This document shows positions 58,584-64,000 of a stretch of DNA of 64,000 bases, piece by piece. Each line of letters begins with the position of its first letter. Positions within the stretch are counted from its first letter, which is position 1. Source of the DNA: Hexactinellida sp. DTS-2022 (lineage: Eukaryota > Porifera > Hexactinellida); the NCBI GenBank assembly GCA_028753945.1, contig JAPNXP010000004.1:2604001-2668000 (forward strand), in the 5' to 3' direction. A program made the translations under genes and the position numbers. Under the pieces are notes generated by a model, which was given only the letters and a program-made list of their open reading frames with translations, was not told where the DNA came from and did not search any database.

Positions 58584-58700
58584 CAGTGGAGCCTCCCATA
58601 ACGGACACTCCAAATAGCGGACAACCTCTAAATAACGGACAACCCTCGTGGCACGGATTTATTTATTTAGCATATGTCTAATACAAAGCAACCTCTCTCG
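58584..58700. mobile_element. truncated pogo-type MITE
   Basis: TA-CAGTGGAGCCTCCCATAACG and the inner ggacaacctctaaataacgg match the inverse of 26670-26874. The other end is missing. Confidence 0.65.
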
Positions 58701-59640
58701 TCTGTAAGGATAGAGTGGTGCTCTCTACCTATGTAATTGTTTTCGAAATAGTTGGCTACGAATATTGCATTTACAGGAAAATCTTTTATCAATTTATTGA
58801 AACAATCTTCACGTCGATTTCAGGGACAAAGGCAAGACTGGGTAACATATTAATTTTCAATGATATTACAAATGTAAATACAAAACAATCTTTAAACTTA
58901 CGCACTTATTTAGCTCTATAAACAGCTATTTTGTTTTCTACTACTAAGTTCATCAACCTTTTTGTATTCAAATAAATAACACATACAAAATTTCCCTCGA
59001 TTTTTGAACTAAATAAATTGGTCCAATCTGTAGAAAATACTAGAGTCCATGAATTTGTGTAATATTTTTCTATTCCATTCCACTTAGCAAAAGTTGACCA
59101 CAGATCTCCTCCATAAACACGGAATGTTCAACTATGACTTCATTATCCACAGTACTGTCATCTACTGATGGCACTAGCAAGTAGGTTTTGGGGATATTGG
59201 AGGTAATTTCAATTTCTGGTTTCGGTCCATCAGTAGATGACAATCCCGATACTTGTTGATCTGAAGAAGAAGAGGTATGATGCAATTTAGGGACAGAGAT
59301 TCATGAAATGAGCTTAAAGTATCTGAACTTTCTCGACAAGATAGAATAAAGCTAGTGAATAAATATAGTTGTTGGACTGTGATAGCTATACTTATATGAA
59401 TTCCCAAATAGTAAACTGACATTTCGTCGCATGGACATTTCGTCGCTAGGTTGTTTTAAACAGATGCTTTTCTTTCAATATATAGATTATACTTCACACT
59501 ATACAATTGATAAAATCACACTAATACTTATGATTTAACTCCAATTTGGTCTATTTGTTGCATCTAACGAAAAAGAATATATGGGTTCTGTCATGGAATA
59601 TATACGTATACCTTCATAAATACAAATTATCAATTGAAAT
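58701..59640. other. unassigned DNA, possible MULE 3 left end
   Basis: gacatttcgtcgcatggaca then tttcgtcgc near 59420 is a short duplicated motif like the array ends of the other MULEs. No partner is seen on the right. Frames at 59070-59422 are not recognised. Confidence 0.3.
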
Positions 59641-59664
59641 CAAATGGCTACATGTTCTATTCCA

Positions 59665-60908
59665 TTTACTATTGAAATGTTCAAGACAAGCAAAGATAGA
59701 GATAAGGCTTGCATAGAGGGTTTTATGTATACGCTAAGTAGATCAACTTCAGCAGGCTCACATTGGGTTTGCGAAAAGCGTGGAACATGCTAAGCCAGTT
59801 TCATAACACAAATAGGAATGTCATAAAAACGACTGACATGACTATTATTCACTCATCTCAACACACGCGCCAGATTGTTCATGAGTGCAAATGGTTAGTG
59901 GCTTGAACACAATGAACATCTAGCTATGAACTCTAATGATAGCACTAGATCAATATTGGCCACTAGATTGGAGACAATGACTGACTCAACTATATCTAAA
60001 TTATATAAATTTGACTCTATAAAGTGGACAATCCGTCGCCAAAAATCTCAAAAAATTTTACATCATCCGCATTGCCTGAAGAAATCCCAATTCCTGAAAA
60101 ATTCAAGATTACATTAAAAGGACAACAATTCTTACTATTTGATTCCATGATTGGTGATTTTGAAATACTTCTGATATTTGGCACTATACAAATGCTACGC
60201 TACTGCTTGATTCAAGCAGTTGGTTCGCGGATGGCACATTTAGAGTAGTACCAAGTAAGTTTTTCCAGCTATACACACTTCATTTTTAAAAAATGGGTAT
60301 ATCATTCCATATGTACCTATACACGTATGCACTAATGACAAACACGAGTGAAATTACCTACATAAAACTCTTTAGCAAATTGGTTTACTCGAACCAGATT
60401 TAAACTAAAAAATACAATCATGATAGAAAAGGCAGCTTTTAATGCTTTAGAAGATCAATTTATTGCGTAAATTCCGGATGCTTTTTTATTTGTCACAAAA
60501 CCTCTTCCGGAAATTCAGTCAGTCTTTCAACTCAATATATGGATGACGAAGAGTTCGCAGTCCAAATGAGAATGTTAGAAGTTCTAGCGTTCGTTCCAAA
60601 ACGTGATGTATCTGACTCCTTCGTCATACTAATGCCACAGTTTCATCCTACTTCAGTGGAAATAGCGGATTACTTTGAAATTAATTACATGGGTAGAAGA
60701 CTCCCGGATCAAAAGTGGAAGGACACCACCGTACCCAATAAGTATCTGGAACATCTTCTTTCGTGTAATATCCAGGACCGCATGGACCAACTACGCTGTT
60801 GAAGGGTGGCATAATGCCTTTAAGTTTGGGGTAAGTTGTCCCCACCCGTGTTTTATTAAACTTTTGAGCCATTTGCAGAAAGAACATTCATTACAAGAGC
60901 AAATGTAG
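59665..60908 (+). pseudogene. FLYWCH-type MULE transposase 3
   Basis: FLYWCH-like finger (IEGFMYTLSRSTSAGSHW, CEKRGTC, 59690-59800), linker MTDSTISKLYKFDSIKWTIR (59980), the PIPEKFKITLKGQQFLLFDS segment, SSSWFADGTFRVVPSKFFQL (first catalytic D, about 60225), then MDDEEFAVQMRMLEVLAFVP (60541) and YAVEGWHNAFKFG (C-terminal MULE motif, about 60795). The middle third (60290-60470) is largely lost or unreadable. Closely related to the - strand copy at 48377-49600. Confidence 0.7.
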
Positions 60909-61052
60909 TTAAATGGGAAGCAGGGAAAATTTCAAGCATTTCAAAAAATTGCGAGACGAGAAACGAGAGAATTTTCAATATTGTCTCGAATTACGAAAAC
61001 AGAGAAACGCGCTTTCCTACTTACGTGGAATCAGGGCTTTTCCAGGAGCGCG

Positions 61053-61116
61053 AAATCTCTTATATAGAATATACAGTTCAAAAGATTTTGAACTGTATAT
61101 TCTATATAAGAGATTT
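61053..61116. repeat. perfect 31-bp hairpin with a 2-nt loop
   Basis: aaatctcttatatagaatat (continuing acagttcaaaa) is followed by ga and then its exact complement. The arms are mismatch-free in a region where other repeats are decayed. Confidence 0.9.
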
Positions 61117-61129
61117 TAAAGGTGACAGG

Positions 61130-61349
61130 CGATAGTTACTCTCTCATTAGTCAAGGGTTTTATCCAGGAGCGCGCCCGCCATACGCCTAGAGGCGTATAA
61201 ATGGGAAGAGTTTTCGTTTAGGAGCGCGAAAACTGCCGAAATTCCCTATATAGTAATACAAAACTAACCTTTTAGGCGTACAAAATTCATACTATTGTCA
61301 CCCTAGGACAGTTAGGAGCAGGGTTGGCACAGTGGGCAAAAACATGTAG
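61130..61349. other. diverged element-end motifs
   Basis: Contains gttttatccaggagcgcg and ggagcgcgaaaactgccgaa; similar motifs are at 45312 and 61035. Unclassified. Confidence 0.35.
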
Positions 61350-61615
61350 ATCAGCCGTAATAGGTATTTAGGTACAAGTTAGGGCTATTAAATGTATTAG
61401 TTGCCTATGGGTTATCACATATAGCGAGTTGATTGGCAACAAAAAATTTTTGATATGGCTTCCACTATTCAAATTATGATGACGTGGCACAATGTATAAA
61501 ATTAGGTACACAGCCGTAATCGGATTATAGATAGATATTAGTGGATTAATTGTATTATTTGCCTATGGGTTATCACATATAACTAGTTGATTGGCAACTA
61601 AAAAAATTTGATATT
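61350..61615 (+). repeat. two tandem copies of a 140-bp unit
   Basis: gcctatgggttatcacatat and agttgattggcaac occur at about 61400-61440 and 61560-61600, with gccgtaat and attag blocks before each. The unit lies just downstream of the RAG1-like copy 2 stop codon. Confidence 0.65.
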
Positions 61616-61797
61616 ATTTATATTATTCCTGTTGTGATGACATAGCAAAAATTCATAAATTTTCATTTCACCAATATTTTAATTATCATGAGCGAAATAG
61701 TTGAACTAGTCATACTAGTTGTATACGTCTATAAATGGATTACAGATGATCGAGTTGCAAGTTATTTTTCACTATGAAATAAACTAAGAATCTAGTA

Positions 61798-63931
61798 TTA
61801 GAACATAACTAAACTTTGAAAAAGTTCTTCATTTTTTGAAAGATGGTTTGATGGTTTTTTACACTTTTTGCTTCCAATAAGCTTTCTTTGGGAGAATGCG
61901 ATATAGTCAGATTGAGAAGTTAGACGAATAAAGATATCTTTTATATTCTGTTCGAAAGAAAATTTCCTGGCTAATTGTTCGCGGTAACGTCGAATATGCT
62001 TATGACACGCCTCCAGACCTTCTTCTGAGAATGATTTCATCCCTCTACCATCATTGTACTCTTCAATCAATTGAGCAGCATGAGCTAGTACCTTATGCAA
62101 GGTAGGAGTGATACTAACCCAAGGAAATGTTACGATTATTGATTCGTAAGTATCTCTACACAATGTTGTAAATTTTTCGATATCGATTCGCTCGTCACAG
62201 TTAAATACACGCAGTATAACAGCTAAATTTGTGTATATAATGTTGAGTGGAATGTGATATTCACAAGGAATTAACGTTGTGATCCAGTAAAAAAAATCCT
62301 TCTTATTATCGTCCATTCGTTGAAAGCAACTCCGAGCCACATTTCCTGTCGAAGTTGTACCTCCTTGAGTAGAAGGACAGTCTATTTTAATGTGTATATT
62401 TTCCCAGAGGAAGCTACGGACAAACACCATTGATTGACGAACTTTGGCTTTGGATGGTGCCCATTTTTTCTCTCCAGCTTGTAAATGGTATACCAGTTGC
62501 ATAAACCATCCAAATATTCTCAAGTATCCATGGAGAGGGGAAACTGAGAGAATATTTTCATCTGATATGGGTTTATGTGTAATTCCAAATCTGTCTTTGC
62601 TCGAAAGAGAAAGAAATTCTTCTTCATCGGTGTCTTCAAATATCTCAAATGCAGAATCAATTGAACGGTTAATAGGGAAACCCTGCTTAATAAGATCAAT
62701 ATCCTTCAATTGATCTCGAGTTGATGTGCATAAGTGGCAAGATGCTCCACCTGCTCCGTCTAAGATAGATGCTATTTTAGTATCAAATAAGCACCTTGTG
62801 AGCTCGATATTAACATTTCCAGCTGTTAATTGGATTCCATCTACCTTTAAACTTTTAGTAGCAGGATTAATTATAGAATCCATTAAATACTTATCGCTAT
62901 CTTCGCTTTCACCTAATGCCAATATGGCAACTGGTCTCATAGAAAAAGGGGAATTTGGAGAAGGGTTCGTCCATAAAGTGTTCCCTAAAGAATCTTTTAG
63001 CCAGAGTATTTTAAATGCGAACAAGAGAAAACATTTAGTTGTGAGGTCTGGATGATTTTGCATTTGGTTGAAACCGTGTGTGATCCTGAGCCATCTAAAC
63101 CATCAGTTAGCTTTGCGGTAAGAGGATAATTAGCATTTTCAGATATTTCCCCCTCAACTATCTGGCGAATTGTTTGCGCTACGATCAATTTGTAAGGAAG
63201 GTAGATACCAACTGGAGTGCCAAGGTCTTTGTGAAAATATTTCATTTCATTTACTAAACAGTTGTCCTGACGAAATGTGGCAACTCTGTTGTAAGATGCG
63301 ATTAAAATATTATCTTGCTGTAAAAAACGTCTCAATTCCCGATACTTGAGTTTCCCAATTGAAAGAAAATCCAATAAGAACAAGGAATTTCTATCAGACA
63401 GGGATGTATTGTTCAGTTCTCCATACGTTCCCTTCTCAACAATTTCTTTGCAAACTCCAATGGTAGTATAATCCTTTTCTTCATTGGAAATTAGCATGAG
63501 ACATAAAGATGCCACTGTCTTTGGTGTAACTTCCTCAAGTTCAGCTATGGACTTTATGTGTGTCAATAGTGACACGAGTCGGTGTCTAAGTTGTTGAAGG
63601 TGTAACTTTAGAAGTGGCGTTCGGATTTCTTTATTGGAATCAAGTTCAAACATGAGTTTTGGCGTCGGCTCAGTTGAGAAATCGGATGACTTACGCTTCT
63701 TCAAGCTCGATGTCTGAGTAAATGGAATATTAATGAAGTGCATTAGTTCCCAACTCCCTATATCACCATTCTGCACAAATTTTCTTCTAGTGTCCTTGAG
63801 ATGCATTAACTTAGAACGTATGCTAGGTAATTCTGTCTCGGTAATTGGGACTCGTAGAGTATTTGTTCTGACGCTTCACGAGTATTGTTGTTGCAGGATT
63901 CGAGAATGTTATATGCTTGAATATTGTTCAT
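61798..63931 (-). pseudogene. RAG1-like transposase, copy 2 (nearly complete)
   Basis: It starts MNNIQAYNILESCNNNTREA (63931); one frameshift near 63850 joins ITETELPSIRSKLMHLKDTR and the 269-codon frame, which ends at TDGLDGSGSHT. A one-base deletion near 63085 leads into the 421-codon frame (numbering below from its ATG at 63063): FKILWLKDSLG, D94 in CLFDTKIASI, C109 and C112 in GGASCHLC, GGTTSTGNVARSCF (234-247), H323 and H328 in TLHKVLAHA, and E347 in FSEEGLEACHKHIRRY. Mouse RAG1 uses D600, D708, E962 and zinc ligands C727, C730, H937, H942; the spacings here (C-C 3, H-H 5, H-E 19) almost equal RAG1 (3, 5, 20). About 710 codons cover only the core; no N-terminal RING and no kelch-type RAG2-like gene is seen. 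RAG-like enzymes cut at inverted repeats and make 5-bp duplications. Two frameshifts probably inactivate it. Confidence 0.85.
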
Positions 63932-64000
63932 GTTTTCGTTATAACTAATAGATTTAGAACTACCCAAAATAAATCAACACAGTTTAATTATAATTTAAAA

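Noticed and set aside
61333-61352. cacagtg followed by gcaaaaaca, resembling a RAG heptamer and nonamer
   Set aside because: The spacing is about 1-3 bp instead of 12 or 23, and no inverted partner was found; most likely chance.
1-64000. Prokaryotic, viral or CRISPR interpretation
   Set aside because: Spliced exons, LINE, Helitron, hAT, MULE and P-type elements are eukaryotic; tandem arrays here are inverted transposon ends or satellites, not spacer-repeat arrays, and no viral replication or capsid gene was recognised.

Overview
The window looks like AT-rich DNA from an animal nuclear genome, most likely an invertebrate; I cannot name the species. The evidence is two isolated, spliced host-gene exons (an SPT6 N-terminal exon at 42394-42926 on the + strand and a probable farnesyl/polyprenyl diphosphate synthase exon at 6286-6432 on the - strand) sitting in a dense, deeply nested field of eukaryotic transposons. 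There are no operons, prokaryotic genes, CRISPR arrays or rRNA genes.

Layout. 0-9.4 kb: a decayed PIN/XPG-like mobile-element gene split by a small element, a truncated palindromic MITE, a Helitron, a TTAA-flanked element, the synthase exon and about 2.7 kb of unassigned DNA. 9.4-23.9 kb: a 14.5 kb foldback DNA transposon with multi-kilobase inverted arms. Each arm carries short terminal tandem repeats, a divergent RING/FLYWCH gene pair and an array of about 160-bp repeats. The centre carries a DDE-type transposase and an OTU-type cysteine protease, and five further elements are nested inside. 23.9-32.4 kb: CCCGC-rich interspersed repeats, a pogo-type MITE, a Mutator-like transposase split by a palindromic element, a 5'-truncated LINE and a satellite. 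32.4-37.1 kb: a foldback element with a P-element/THAP9-type transposase, inserted in the satellite with a 7-bp target duplication. 37.7-42.4 kb: a 1.07 kb palindrome, a PIF/Harbinger element with its Myb/SANT partner, and a Helitron and hairpin MITE directly upstream of SPT6. 43-51.6 kb: hAT, pogo, Helitron-like and MULE elements and a P-related palindrome. 51.9-64 kb: two RAG1-like transposase genes on the - strand, separated by a FLYWCH-MULE-RING element with perfect 9-bp target duplications and a third, decayed MULE.

The most interesting content is (1) the RAG1-like pair, which keeps the D-D-E catalytic acids and the C2H2 zinc site of RAG1 at nearly the same spacing, and (2) the foldback element with genes in its inverted repeats. 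Many target-site duplications are readable, and at two insertions in RAG1-like copy 1 removing the insert plus one duplication restores the reading frame, so the insertion history can be reconstructed. Almost all the transposases are broken by frameshifts or insertions; mobility, if any, would need intact copies elsewhere.
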